A stretch of 64,000 nucleotides of DNA. Source: Nelumbo lutea. Its lineage: Eukaryota; Streptophyta; Magnoliopsida; Proteales; Nelumbonaceae. A program made the translations under genes and the position numbers. Of this stretch, positions 36,259-48,271 are shown piece by piece; positions within the stretch are counted from its first letter, which is position 1, and the number at the start of each line of letters is the position of its first letter. Under the pieces are notes generated by a model. It was not told where the DNA came from. It ran no database searches and saw only the letters and a program-made list of their open reading frames with translations. The stretch lies in the NCBI GenBank assembly GCA_022828595.1, contig JAKGHH010000007.1, positions 40,424,356-40,488,355 on the forward strand. Reading direction: 5' to 3'.

Positions 36259-38439
36259 TAGGTCCAATCTGGTACAAGCCGGAGTCCCATGCTTTCCACG
36301 TGTTTCTCAAACACCTTCTGTGTTAGTGGCTTAGTCAATGGGTCTGCCACATTGTCCGCTGATGCTACCTTCTGAATTAGGACATCCCCTCTACCAACGA
36401 TCTCCTGTAGTACGTGGTACTTCCTCTCGATGTGCTTTGACTTCGAATGAGCCCGAGGCTCTTTAGCCTAGGCGATCGCTCTATTGTTGTCACACAACAA
36501 TAGGATGGCTGATGTGCTGGACGGAATCACTCCCAATTCGTGTATGAATTTCTTCATCCATACGGCTTCCTTGGCAGCTTCACTTGCGGCAATGTACTCG
36601 GCCTCAGTTGTGGAGTCTGTAGTGGACCCTAGTTTGCTGCTTCTCCAGCAAATAGCACACGATCCTATCGTGAAAACATACCCAGATGTAGACTTTCTAT
36701 CATCTGGATTCGACTGAAAATCGGCATCAGTATACCCTAGAACTTGTAGTGAACCACCGTCGAATACCAGACAAAACTCTTTTGTCCTTCGAAGGTATTT
36801 AAGTATGTTCCTCACAGCAGTCCAATGCTCTTGGTCTAGGTTGGCCTGGAATCTGCTTACCATACTCAATGCTTGAGCTATGTCCGGGCGATTGACAGCA
36901 TGGCATACATGATGCTCCCTACAGCTGAGGCATAGGGAACGTCTCTCATGCCCTCAATCTCCTCAGAAGTCTTAGGAGACATCTTCTTGGAGAGAGTGAC
37001 TCCTTGTCTGAAATGAACATTTTCTTTCTTGGAGTTTTTCATGCTGTACCTTTTGACAATTTTGTCAATGTAAGCAGCCTGGGATAATCCAATTGTCCAC
37101 TTCGATCTATCTCTATAGAGTCGAAGACCCAATATGTAAGAAGCTTCTCCAAGATCTTTCATGGAGAACTGCTGTGATAGCCATACCTTGACCGAAGTCA
37201 ACATTCCTACATCATTCCCAATGAGTAGGATATCGTCCACGTACAATACCAAAAAGGTAATCTTATCCCCACTGGACTTCCTGTAAACACAGGGCTCATC
37301 CGGATTTTGCTCAAAGTCAAACGTTTTGACGGCAGAATCAAAATGGATGTTCCAACTCCTAGAAGCCTGCTTAAGTCCATATATGGATCTATTGAGTTTA
37401 CATACCATGTGTTCCTGACCAGCAACAATGAAGCCTTATGACTGCTGCATGTAGATATCTTTACTAAGATCCCCATTCAGGAACGCGGTTTTGACATCCA
37501 TTTGCCAAATCTCGTAGTTATGATATGCTGCAACAGCTAGCAAGATCCTAATGGATTTAAGCATGGCCACGGGTGAGAAATTTTCCTCATAATCGATGCC
37601 TTCTTTTTGAGTATACCCTTTCACCACCAAATGAGCTTTGTAGGTCTCAATCCTGCCATCGGGGCCCTTCTTCCTCTTGTAGATCCATTTGCAACCAATT
37701 GATTTTACCCCGGAGGGTGGATCTACTAGAGTCCAGACTCTATTGGTTTCCATCGAGTCCATCTCAGCTCTCATGGCCTCCACCCACTTCTGGGAATCTA
37801 TGTCTAACATAGCTTCTGCGTAAGTCACTGGATCTTTCAGGCTTACCATCAAATGGCCGCTTAGTCATCTTACCTTGAAGGCAAGGCTCACAAGTGGGAA
37901 AATTTTCTACGGTTAGAAAATCCAAAGGACCATCCTTTACCAGTCTTGTGATTTGGTCAACACCGATATGGCCAAGTCAGTAATGCCAGAGGCATGTGGG
38001 ATTTACTGTATCACGATTCCTTTTCTTGGGATTTTCGACCGACGTAGTTTCGGTTAAGTTAGTTTCCAGAGAAGGATGTAGAACATAGAGACCGTTCTCC
38101 AATTCCCCGCATGCGATGAATTTGTTATTCCGTTTAACAATAATCATATTATTAAAATAAATAGTATATCCATCAGCACACAATTTAGAAACAGAAATTA
38201 TATTTCTTCTCAAGTTCTGTACATAAAGACAATCTTTAAGTACAAGGACTCCTTCTCTAAAAACTAATTCTACGGTTCCTATTGCCACAGCTGCAACACT
38301 TGTAGTCGTTCCCAAAAATAGTGTCACTTTACCATCACTCAATCTTCTGCTAACTTTGAACCCCTGCGATGAGTTAAACGCATGAGTTGAATCCCCGGAG
38401 TCAACACACCAGGACACAGAAGTAACTAACATATTAGTT
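36259..38439 (-). pseudogene. pol of element C, integrase core deleted
   Basis: Protease reads CVDSGDST near 38395-38405. The integrase zinc region has WHY then TGA at 37979-37977 (the same stop as in E), then LGHIGVD and CEPC. After KRPFDGKPERS (about 37840) the sequence jumps to DPVTYAEAMLD just before RT, so almost the whole integrase core is missing relative to D and E. RT is well kept in two blocks (37852-37436 and 37408-36878) with ENFSPVAMLKSIRILL and YVDDILLIGNDVGM. RNase H is at 36869-36468 with YTDADFQSNPDDRKS and AEYIAASEAAKEAVW. Stop at 36261-36259. Confidence 0.9.
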
Positions 38440-39251
38440 TCTATGACACAAATTTTGATGTTACCTTTCTTAGATTCCAGGTAGGTAGGACAGTTCCTCT
38501 TCCAGTGGCCGGTCTGTTTGCAGAAGTGATAGACATCAGATTCCTTGTCCTTCTTCTATTTCTTGGGTTTAGTAGCTTTCTTCTGGGGCTTCTTTGCCTT
38601 TCTCTTTTTCTTGCCCAATTTGTTAGCTTCAGCAAGCATAACCACAGGCTCATCCTTCTTGATTAGATCCTCGGCCCTCTACAACATATTGCTGAGTTCC
38701 TGGACACTAACATTCACCTTATTCATATTGTAGTTCATTGTGAACGCATTGAAGGAAGAGGGCAAAGAATTCAGGATAGCATCCACCTGCGTGCCAAGAT
38801 CTAGCCTGGATCTAAAAGCTTCGAGTTCATTAGTGTATCGCATCATCTGAAGACAATGGTCATGAACTTTCTGCCCTTTGGTCATCTACATGGTCATGAA
38901 CAATTTCAGGACCTTCTGTCGAGTAGAACGGTTTTGCTCTTCATACATTGTTCTTAGACTGTCCAATATGTCCTTGGCTAGTTCGATCTGATCGAACTGC
39001 CTCTGTATTGAGTTGTCTAATGAGGCAATGACAAAGTAGCGGGCTAGGGAGTTCTTATCCTCCCAATCTTGGTAGTCCCTCCCACGGGCCTCAGAAGCCT
39101 TATCACCCGGACGTTCCGGGGCAGGATTTTTCACCACCTTGTCTAACTTTTCAGAAGTTAGGACCAACATAAGATTTCTGTACCAGTCGGCATAGTTTGG
39201 GCCCTTAAGCTTGTTATCGTCTAGAAGCTTTGCAAATTGACCGTTTGCCAT
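38440..39251 (-). pseudogene. gag of element C
   Basis: Start MANGQFAKLLDDNKLKG at 39251. Open to a stop at 38886, then from 38885 (TKGQKVHDHCLQMM) to TAG at 38681-38679 after NML, a stop shared with E. A TAG also occurs at 38558-38556 in the lysine-rich tail, at the codon that is TAG in A and D. The zinc knuckle reads YHFCKQTGHWKRNC, with the first Cys replaced by Tyr exactly as in E. Confidence 0.88.
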
Positions 39252-41028
39252 TTTCTGATAAAACAGCAAAGACGTTAGTCAACAACCTTAGTTTGATTCA
39301 CGTTACCTACATAGATATGGTTTTTAATCTATGTTCCATTCCCATTTGTTCATCTTTGATATTTCCCTCCTTTCTCAGTGACGGAGATGACGAAATGTCT
39401 CTAGAAATGTGGAAAATCACATAGGGTGCGTGAAGCCAACTGTTTTAGTTGCAAAACCCCACCACCTTTCTGTGATGAATCATATCCACTCATCAAATGA
39501 GTATCCCTTTGGCCTCTATCAGACAAGGTTCAGAGCCATTTTCAGGTAAACCTTTCTGCCCAGTGAGTGCACACCCATCATATTCAGGTTACGCCAAGGT
39601 ACTGTGAGAGAGTTTCCATTTTCTGGTGAAGCCCCTCCCACATCGGTCTATGATGCCCCTATCATCTTTTGAAACACTCTAACAGATCCAACAGCAAATG
39701 GATAGCCCAATTTTATGGTGTGTTTCCTCATTACTGATGGACCCATCATTGTGCTAATGACGGAAGGCCTTTAGAGAGTCCATCATATGGATCTTCCTTC
39801 ACTACATGCATGCAAATATTTACACCCTTAACAGTAAACTAATTTAGGTCAAACCAAAGTGGCTCCCACGACTTTTCATAAAGTCAGATTCCGGTGGCCT
39901 TAATCGGCTAGGGGTTCCATACGCATCCCTTTTTATGTGGGGCCACCAGAGAGATGGCATGGCCTCCAATGGGGTCATCCAATGTCCTTAAGGACACCTC
40001 AATGATGTGCTATTCAGCCCATGTGTGAGAATTCCACTAACGTCAACCATGGGCCAAGTGCTTATGGCCCATGGTCGCAGTACATCAAACATCCAAACAT
40101 CACATGTAAAGAGGAATTGATCCAATCATGTATAACTGTGTCCATGAATAGCCCATTTAAAAACATAAAGCATTAACAATTAATGTCTACTAGGTGTAAT
40201 GGGCTGAATTGCAGTTAACAGTTCGCCCATACAACTTTTTCTCACAATAATTATTGCAGTTTATAATGCAGTTTTAACCCTTTAAAATTGGGCTTTGAAT
40301 TAATCCCTGTAATTGAACAAAGATTTCAAACAACATGTGAGAAATATGGACATATATGAAAAAATAACCCCAGATTTGGTCTAAACAGTTTTGGTCCAAT
40401 ATAGTCCGAAATGGTCCAAAACTGATTTTCAATTCAAGAATTAATTCATGAAAGATCTGAAGTTAATAGTCTTGATTTTAAACAAACACAAATCAACTAT
40501 GGACTGTTCACACCACCTGCAAAACAGAGGTTAATCATTAATGTTATAGTTTCATAAACTGTAAATCACAGGAAGCGATTTCTCCATCTACAAATCTCTA
40601 GTGCCGCCATCTTCTTACTTCTTCTTTAATCAGGAAAATAAATAACAGAAATCCTTTTTCTATTAATTAATTACATTCTATCAAATCCTATACATTCAAT
40701 CTAGAAAAATAAAAAAAAAAATTATTTATAGACTGAATTGAATAAAAAAAAAGGAAAAAGGGTGTGCAGACCATCTGCACCAAAACTGCACTACGATCTC
40801 CAGGTTCGAACAGTCCATTAAATAAAAAATAAATAAAGAACAATTCTAAATACATTTTGGATTTAACAAAAATTAATTTCACATCAATCGTCCTTAACAA
40901 GAAACCATTTCTTGAAAAAAAAGAAAGCAATCTACGCAGATCTTGGCAGAACATCTTTTGTTCATCTACGCAGGGTCAGATCTGATTTTCTTTAGGTTCA
41001 AGATTTGAACCTATGGCTCTGATACCAC
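39252..41028 (-). other. Leader and primer-binding site of element C
   Basis: 1.78-kb leader without a long frame. Minus-strand TGGTATCAGAGCCA at 41027-41014 is the Met-tRNA primer site, one base from the LTR end. The conserved leader block lies at 39591-39674 with about four differences from A. Confidence 0.85.
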
Positions 41029-42914
41029 TGAAAGAATGGTAGAATCCATCTAATGGACACCATGAAGGGTGCGGAATGGGTGGGCAAATTTCAAAAATAT
41101 CCTACCTTCTTTCAACTGGGAATCATATTCCCTAAATTTAGAATATAATATTCAAGGATTCTACTTGAACCATAATCAAACCAGATCTGAACCAAAAGGA
41201 AACAGGAAGGATTATACCTGATCCGGAGAAACAATATCTCCCAAAGTTGGTGTTCACGCCCAAAGAAGAAACCAAGATCCGCTCCTACTGAAGATGACAC
41301 AGCTGTGGATGAAACGGAACCAGTAGGGTGCATCCTACACACTGGATTCTTCGCAAGAATCCTCTTGAAACCTTGAACACTGAACCTTTTGGTCTTTCTT
41401 GCAAGATTGTTGTCAAGAGCCGATTTCTTGACTTCCTAATGCTGCAAAGATCCAATCTTCTCTCTGGAGTCTGTGAGGGATCAAATCTCAATTCGCAGGA
41501 GGTATCTCTTGCATACAAACCCCTAGTTCGAAATCTGATATTTCTAATAGGGTTTTCTCCTCTTTCTTCTGGATTAAGAAACCTCCTAATTTTTGGGAGT
41601 TATCCCAATCCAAATCAGTATTTGGATAGGGGATAATCTTAATGCTATCTACAGATTAAGTTAGCTGATTCCTGATCTTATCAAAAGGTTACTAGATTCA
41701 AATCTAATTTGAATTTGGTCTCTTAGAGTGGATAAGGTTAAAGACCCAATCCTTTTACTAACATTAATCTCAGATTTGCCCCATGAATAGGTGATCATAT
41801 CAGCCCAGTTCGAAATGGGCTTTTGGCCCATTAACTGTTCAGTGTTTAACTAGTTTCCAATCTGCTGCCCAGTTGGGCTTCTTTGTATGGCGTGGGACCC
41901 AAGCATTGATCTACACACTAGCCACATGGGTTCGGCCTATCCTTTATTACAAGGCCCAGCTGAATTCACTGAAAGACTCAGTGACCCCCATGAGCCCATC
42001 ACATGGACCCTATGGGTCCAACACATACATTAAGTAGTCCCTGGGCCAAGCCATCTTATAAAAACCCATGGACTACAGGCAGGTGCAAGATTAGCCCATC
42101 AGGTATTATCCTAAATGGTCTTACACTTAACCTCTCAGCCCTTAATGATCAAGCACTGCCCAACAAGAGAAGACCTCTCCCTCGGCTGCAAGGAACAGTG
42201 TCGCACTCTCTACACACATGGATCCCAGGAATTAAAACCTTTTGCAAATCTTTTGAAATCGTACATATACACATATATATATTTATATTAATTTTGCAAA
42301 ACAAAATTCCAACGATTGAAATCAACTGCCGGCAGTTTGGTTTCCATCAGAGAGAGTGCATTCCCGATCATTACAATTGTCCGACAAAGGGGCTGATCCC
42401 GTCACTATGATCACTCACTCAGATAAATTCTCAAACTACCCCAACATGTCCAGGTTTTGACCCCCACTAAGGATCTCACCGATTGACACATCAAAGACAG
42501 CCCGATCTGACACCTAATGATGTGTCATAATCGAGTCTAGGGGTTAGGTGTAACTTTCCAGTTTTGCCTATCCGTCTCCAAGGTTTAGAGCAATACTGGA
42601 AATCTGGTCCGGTTCAAGGGTTCAAGCAATCCCATATTGCATGTGCCTTGGGTCTTACCCTGATGGCCGAAACAAACCATCCCAACACTTGGTGGCACAT
42701 CAGTATCAGCCTTGGCAGGATAAATCTCCCCAAACTTATCCAATGGCTGTGAACATTTAAAACTAACACAAGTTTCTATAACAGTCCATTTTTTGGGTTT
42801 TACACAGAATTATACCAAACAACATGAATCAAACATGTACTTTATTTATTTACACTAAATGTCAAAAGTACATCAAAATGCATTGAAGCTAAGGGCATAC
42901 AAAACTGTCTAACA
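41029..42914 (-). repeat. 5' LTR of element C (1886 bp)
   Basis: Minus strand from TGTTAGACAG (42914) to CCATTCTTTCA (41029). The promoter region that carries TATAAAA in A and B is replaced by AAGAAGAAAGAGGAG-type sequence without TATA. Confidence 0.94.
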
Positions 42915-42919
42915 TAATC

Positions 42920-43098
42920 TTCTCCTACTCCTTTTGGTTCAGATTTGGTTCAATTTATGGTTCAAAATTGATCCTTGAAAATATGATTTTCTAAATAGGG
43001 AATGTGTTTCCTAGTTGAAGGGAGAGAAAAAATTTTGAAATTCGCCCATTTATTCCACAAGACTAGGGCGTTCATATGATGGATCTCTCATCCCTTCA
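42920..43098 (+). repeat. 5' LTR of element D, second part
   Basis: Resumes after element C with TTCTCCTACTCC, the direct continuation of GTATAATC at 34450 as read in the 3' LTR of D (59635-59655). Ends ATCCCTTCA at 43098. Total LTR 1905 bp. Confidence 0.93.
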
Positions 43099-44555
43099 GT
43101 GGTATCAGAGCCAGGTTCAAATCTTGAACCAATTTGTTTCAGATTTGAACCTGCACAAATAGGCAAAAGGAGTTCTACCCAATTTGTGTAGATATGGGTT
43201 TTTGGGAAAATTGTTTCCAAAATTATGGGCGAATAATCTGAAATTAATTGTTATATAAATCTGGTTATTATTTAGAATTGTTCTTTATAATTTTCTTGAT
43301 TTATGGGTTGTTCGTACAAGAGGAGATCGAATTCTTGATTTGCACAGGGAACTTGCGTTTTTGCAGATTATGGATTATTTTGTTACATTTGGTCTATAAA
43401 ATAATTTTCTTTTTATTTTTAGATTGAATGTATAGGTATTCGATCTAATATAATTATTAATAGAAATTAGGATTTCTATTTATTTTATTTTGGATCGAAG
43501 AAGGTGACACAGAGAAGGAGATTTCGCAGATGGGAAAATCGCAATCTGCGATTTGCAGTTTATGAAACTGCAAACTGTGATCTAACCTCTGTTTTGCAGG
43601 ATGGTTTGTGTGAACAGCCCTGGTTGACTAATTATTGTTTTTTCTTTTATCAATATTTAATTTTAGATTATTTTCTTGAATTAAAGATTTAATTAAAGAT
43701 CAAACCCTAGACCCAGTCGAACCAAGATTGGTTCAAATTGTTTGGACCGAATCTAAGGGTTCGATCAAGGCTGAAAGTCAGCCCTAATTTTCCCACTAAT
43801 GGGCCTGGGGATTGATATTTAATTAAATGGTTAATTCGGCCCAACCTGTAAAAGCCTAGATTAAAGTGGTTAAAACTGCTAAAATCCCACTCTACGAATA
43901 AAGCTATATGGGCTGAACCCATCAACCCTAATTTGGCCCATATACCTAGATAATATTAATGGTTAATATTATGGATTTAAAATGGGCTTCAAATGGGTCT
44001 TACATATAATTAATTGATTGGATCAATTTATCCTTGCATGTGATGTATGGATGTGTGATGTGCTACGTATATGAGCCATAAGTGCTTGGCCCATGCTCAA
44101 TCAACAGTGACTCTTGCACAAACCATGGTTGAATGCACATCATTGCCATGGTGTCCCTTTTGGTCATTGGATGACTTCCCTCAGTGGTGGGCCCCACATC
44201 TCATGGAGAGGTTACGTGCGAGACCCTAGCCAATTCGGGCACTCACTGGACAGAAAGGTTTACCTAAAAACAGCTCTGGACCTTGTCTGATAGAGGCCAA
44301 AGGGAAAACTCATATGATGAGTGGATATGATCCTTCATAGAAAGGAGGAGGGGTTTTGGAGTTGAAATAGTTGGCTCCATGCACCCTATGTGATTTCCCA
44401 CATTTCCAGAGACAACCCGTGGTCTCCGTCACTGAGAAATGAGGGAAATCTCAGAGATGAATAAATGGAAATGGAACATAGATTAAAATCCATATCTATG
44501 TAATGAACATGAATCAAATTTGGTTGTGGACTGATGTTTGCTCTTTCATCAGAAA
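43099..44555 (+). other. Primer-binding site and leader of element D
   Basis: TGGTATCAGAGCCAG at 43100-43114. The leader lacks about 340 bp equivalent to A 386-725 (junction near 44238), which includes the conserved leader block present in the other four copies. No coding sequence. Confidence 0.85.
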
Positions 44556-45370
44556 ATGGCAAACGGACAATTTGCAAAGCTGCTTGATGACAACCCAAAC
44601 TATGCCGACTGGTACAGGAACCTTATGTTGGTCTTAGCCTCTAAAAAGTTGGATAAGGTAGCCAAGAATCCTGCCCCGGATCGTCTGGGAGATAGGGCTT
44701 CTAAGGCCCGGAGAAGAGAATACCAAGAATGGGAGGAGAAAAACTCCCTTGCCCGCTGCTATATCATTGCCTCCTTGGACAATCCAATTCAGAGACAGTT
44801 TGATCAAATCGAACTTGCTAAGGACATATTGGATAGTCTCAAGACAATGTACGAAGAGCAGAATCATTCTACTCAGCAGAAGTTCTTGAAACAGTTCATG
44901 ATCACGCAGATGTCCAAGGGCCAACAAGTTCACGACAATTGTCTCCAGATGATGGGTTATATCAACAAACTAAAGGCTCTTGGATCCGGGCTGGATCTAG
45001 TAACACAGATCGATGCTATTCTCAACTCTCTGCCTCCATCCTTTAATCCATTCATCATGAATTACAACATGAACAAGCTGAACGTCAGCTTGTAGGAACT
45101 CAACAATATGTTGCAGAGGGCCGAAGAATTGATTAAAAAGGATGAAACCATTGCCATGCTTGTTGAAACTGGCAAATCGGGCAAAAAAAGGAAGGCAAAG
45201 AGAAAGCCCAGAAGAAGGCTGCCAAACCCAAGAAATAGAGGAAGGACAAGGCATCAGATGCCTGTCATTTTTGCAAGAAGATCGGCTACTAGAAAAGGAA
45301 CTGTCCTGCCTACCTAGAATCCAAGGAAGGTAATTTCAAAACTTGTGTTATAGAAACCAATCTATTGGTG
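44556..45370 (+). pseudogene. gag of element D
   Basis: Start MANGQFAKLLDDN at 44556, lacking KLKG through a 12-bp in-frame deletion. Open for 180 codons to TAG at 45093 (NVSL then stop; CAA or CAG in other copies). The lysine-rich tail has a frameshift, and a TAG at 45236-45238 in the other frame. The zinc knuckle CHFCKKIGY is followed by TAG (45290-45292) in place of Trp. Same protein class as in A. Confidence 0.9.
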
Positions 45371-48271
45371 GCTTCTACATCCTGGTGCATTGACTCCGGG
45401 GCTTCAACTCATGCGTGTAACTCACTACAGGGGTTCAAGGTAAGTAGAAGGCTGAGTGAAGGAGAAGTCTCTCTCTACTTGGGCACTACTACAACTGTTG
45501 CAGCTGCCGCCATAAGAACCGTGGAGTTACTTTTTAGAGAATGAACTATTGTACTGAAAGATTGTCTTTATATACAAAATTTAAGAAGAATTTTGATTTC
45601 TGTCTCAAAACTGTGTGCAGATGGTTATTCTATCTTCTTTAGTAATACGATTACTATTAAAAGAAATAACATATTCATCGCACACGGGGAACTGAGAATG
45701 GTCTCTATGTTCTACATCCTTCTCTAGAAACTAACATAACCGAAACTACGTCGGCTGAAATCCCCAAGAAGAGAGCCCGTGATACAGTTAATCCCACATG
45801 TCTGTGGCATTACCGACTAGGCCACATCGGTATTGACCGAATCACAAGGTTGGTAAATGATGGTCCTTAGGGTTTTCTAACCGTAGAAGATTTTCCCACC
45901 TGTGAGCCTTGCCTACAAGGTAAGATGACGAAACGACCATTTAACGGTAAGCCAGAAAGATGTACAGGCACACTTGACCTTATACATACTGATGTATGTG
46001 GTCCCCTGAGTGTTAGGACACGGAATCAACACGTGCATTTCATCACCTTCACCGATGATTTTTCACGATATGGTTACGTGTACGTAATGAGACACAAGTC
46101 TGAATCGTTTGAAAAGTTCAAAGAGTTCAGACAAGAGGTCGAGAAACATTTAGGGAGAGAAATTAAATCCCTTTGATCAGATCGAGGTAGCGAGTATCTC
46201 TCTGACGAATTCAAGGACTACTTAAAGGACAATGGGATAGTATCATAGTTAGCTCCTCCTACTACACCACAACTTAACGGTGTTTCAGAGAGGAGGAATA
46301 GGACCTTATTAGATATGGTCTAGTCACTTCTCATACACTCAGAGTTGCCCACATCCTTTTGGGGTTACGCATTAGAGATTGCGATATACGTGCTGAATCA
46401 GGTTCCAACCAAATTGGTTCCGAATACTCCATATAAACTTTGGACCAAAAAGAAACCAAGTGTCAGACACTTGAAGATTTGGGGTTGTCCAGCACACGTT
46501 AAAAGAACGAGTGCAAACAAGTTGGAATCCAAGACCAGTCGTTTCCTATTTATAGGCTACCCGAAAAGCTCTGTGGGTTACTTATTCTATGACCCAAGTG
46601 TGCAGAAGGTGTTCTGTAGCCGAAATGCACAATTCTTGAAAACCGATTCTATCCTGGACACCCATTATCAGGAAATAGTTCTTGATGAGGAGAGCTCAGG
46701 AGCAGTGGGAGATGTCCCACAAGTTCCAGGTAATGACCAACCTAGAAGATCCACTCGGGTATCCAGGCCATCAGTCCATTATGGTTATGACCAGGGTAGT
46801 TACCTGGTAGAAACCTTGACTAGTGAGGAAGATCCCGTGACTTATGCGCAAGTTATGTTGGACATAGATTCCCAAAAGTGGGTGGAGGCCATGAGAGCAG
46901 AGATGGACTCAATCAAGACCAATGAAGTCTGGACTCTAGTAGATCTGCCCTCCAGGATAAAAGCAATCGGTTGCAAATGGATTTCCAAGAGAAAGAAGGG
47001 CCCCGATGGTAAGGTTGAGACCTTCAAAGCTCATCTGGTGGCGAAAGGGTATACTCAAAAAGAGGGTATCGATTATGAGGAAACCTTTTCGCATGTGGCC
47101 ATGCTTAAATCCATTAGGATCCTGCTAGCTGTAGTAGCATACCATTATTATGAGATTTGGCATATGGATGTCAAAACTGCATTCCTGAATGGAGATCTTA
47201 CTGAAGATATCTATATGCAGCAGCCACAAGGCTTCATTTCTGCAGGTCAGGAAAACATGGTATGTAAACGTAATAGATCCATTTATGGACTTAAGCAAGC
47301 TTCTAGAAGTTGGAACATCCGTTTTGACTCTGCTGTCAAATCGTTTGACTTCGAGTAGAATCTGGATGAATCCTGTGTCTACACGAAGTACAGTGGAGAT
47401 AAGATTACCTTCTTGACTCTGTATGTGGATGACATTCTACTCATTGGGAATGATGTAGGAATGTTAACTACAGTGAAAGTATGGCTTTCACAGCAATTCT
47501 CCATGAAAGATCTTGGAGAAGCCTCCTATATACTGGGTCTTCGACTCTATAGAGATAGATCGAAGCGGATAATAGGATTATCCCAATCTGCTTATATTGA
47601 CAAAATAGTCAAAAGATATGGCATGGAAAACTCCAAGACAGGAAATGTTCCTTTCAGGCATGGAGTCACTCTCTCCAAGAAGATTTCTCCCAAGACTTCT
47701 GAGGAGATTGATGGCACGAAAGACGTTCCCTATGCCTCTACCGTAGGGAGCATCATGTATGCCATGCTGTGCACTCGTCGTGACATTGCTCAGGTTGTAA
47801 GTGTAATAAGCAGATTTTAAGCCAACCTAGGGCAGGAGCACTGGACTGCTGTGAAAAACATACTTAAGTACATTCGAAGAACAAAAGAGTTTTGTCTAGT
47901 ATTCGACGGTAGCTCACTACAAATCCAAGGGTATACAGATGCTGATTTCCAGTCGGATCCAGATGATAGAAAGTCTACATCTATATATGTTTTCATGATA
48001 GGATCATGTGCTATTTGTTGGAAAAGCAGCAAACAGAGGTCCACTGTAGACTCCATGACCAAGGCCGAGTACATTTCGCAAGTGAGGCTGCCAAAGAAGC
48101 CGTGTGGATGAAGAAGTTCGTTCACGAGTTGGGAGTAGTTCCATCCAACACATCACCTATCCCATTGTTGTGTGACAACAATGGAGCCATTGCTCAGACT
48201 AAGGAGGCACGAGCCCACATTGAGAGGAAGTACCACATACTGCAAAAGATTGTTGGTAGAGGGGACGTCCT
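45371..48271 (+). pseudogene. pol of element D, interrupted by element E
   Basis: Protease DSGAST at 45392-45409. TGA at 45542, a 1-bp deletion near 45695 and stops at 46174 and 46247 break integrase. The longest open frame in the window (46345-47358, 337 codons) covers the end of integrase and most of RT, with [17 protein letters not shown] and YGLKQASRSWN. It ends at TAG where CAG is expected. RT continues at 47413-47820 with YVDDILLIGNDVGM. RNase H (47851-48111) has a 1-bp loss near 48075. The frame is cut at 48271 (GRGDVL) by E and resumes at 57748. Confidence 0.92.

Larger units (their letters stand above)
34451..42914 (-). mobile_element. Ty1/copia element C, nested in the 5' LTR of D
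   Basis: Inverted element flanked by perfect TAATC duplications (34446-34450 and 42915-42919). 5' LTR at 41029-42914, primer site at 41014-41027, gag and pol on the minus strand down to 36259, 3' LTR at 34451-36254. Two deletions mark it: most of the integrase, and the polypurine tract with the first bases of the 3' LTR. The LTRs differ by about 10 positions in 215 bp by eye, the lowest of the copies compared. Belongs with E (subfamily C/E). Confidence 0.94.
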
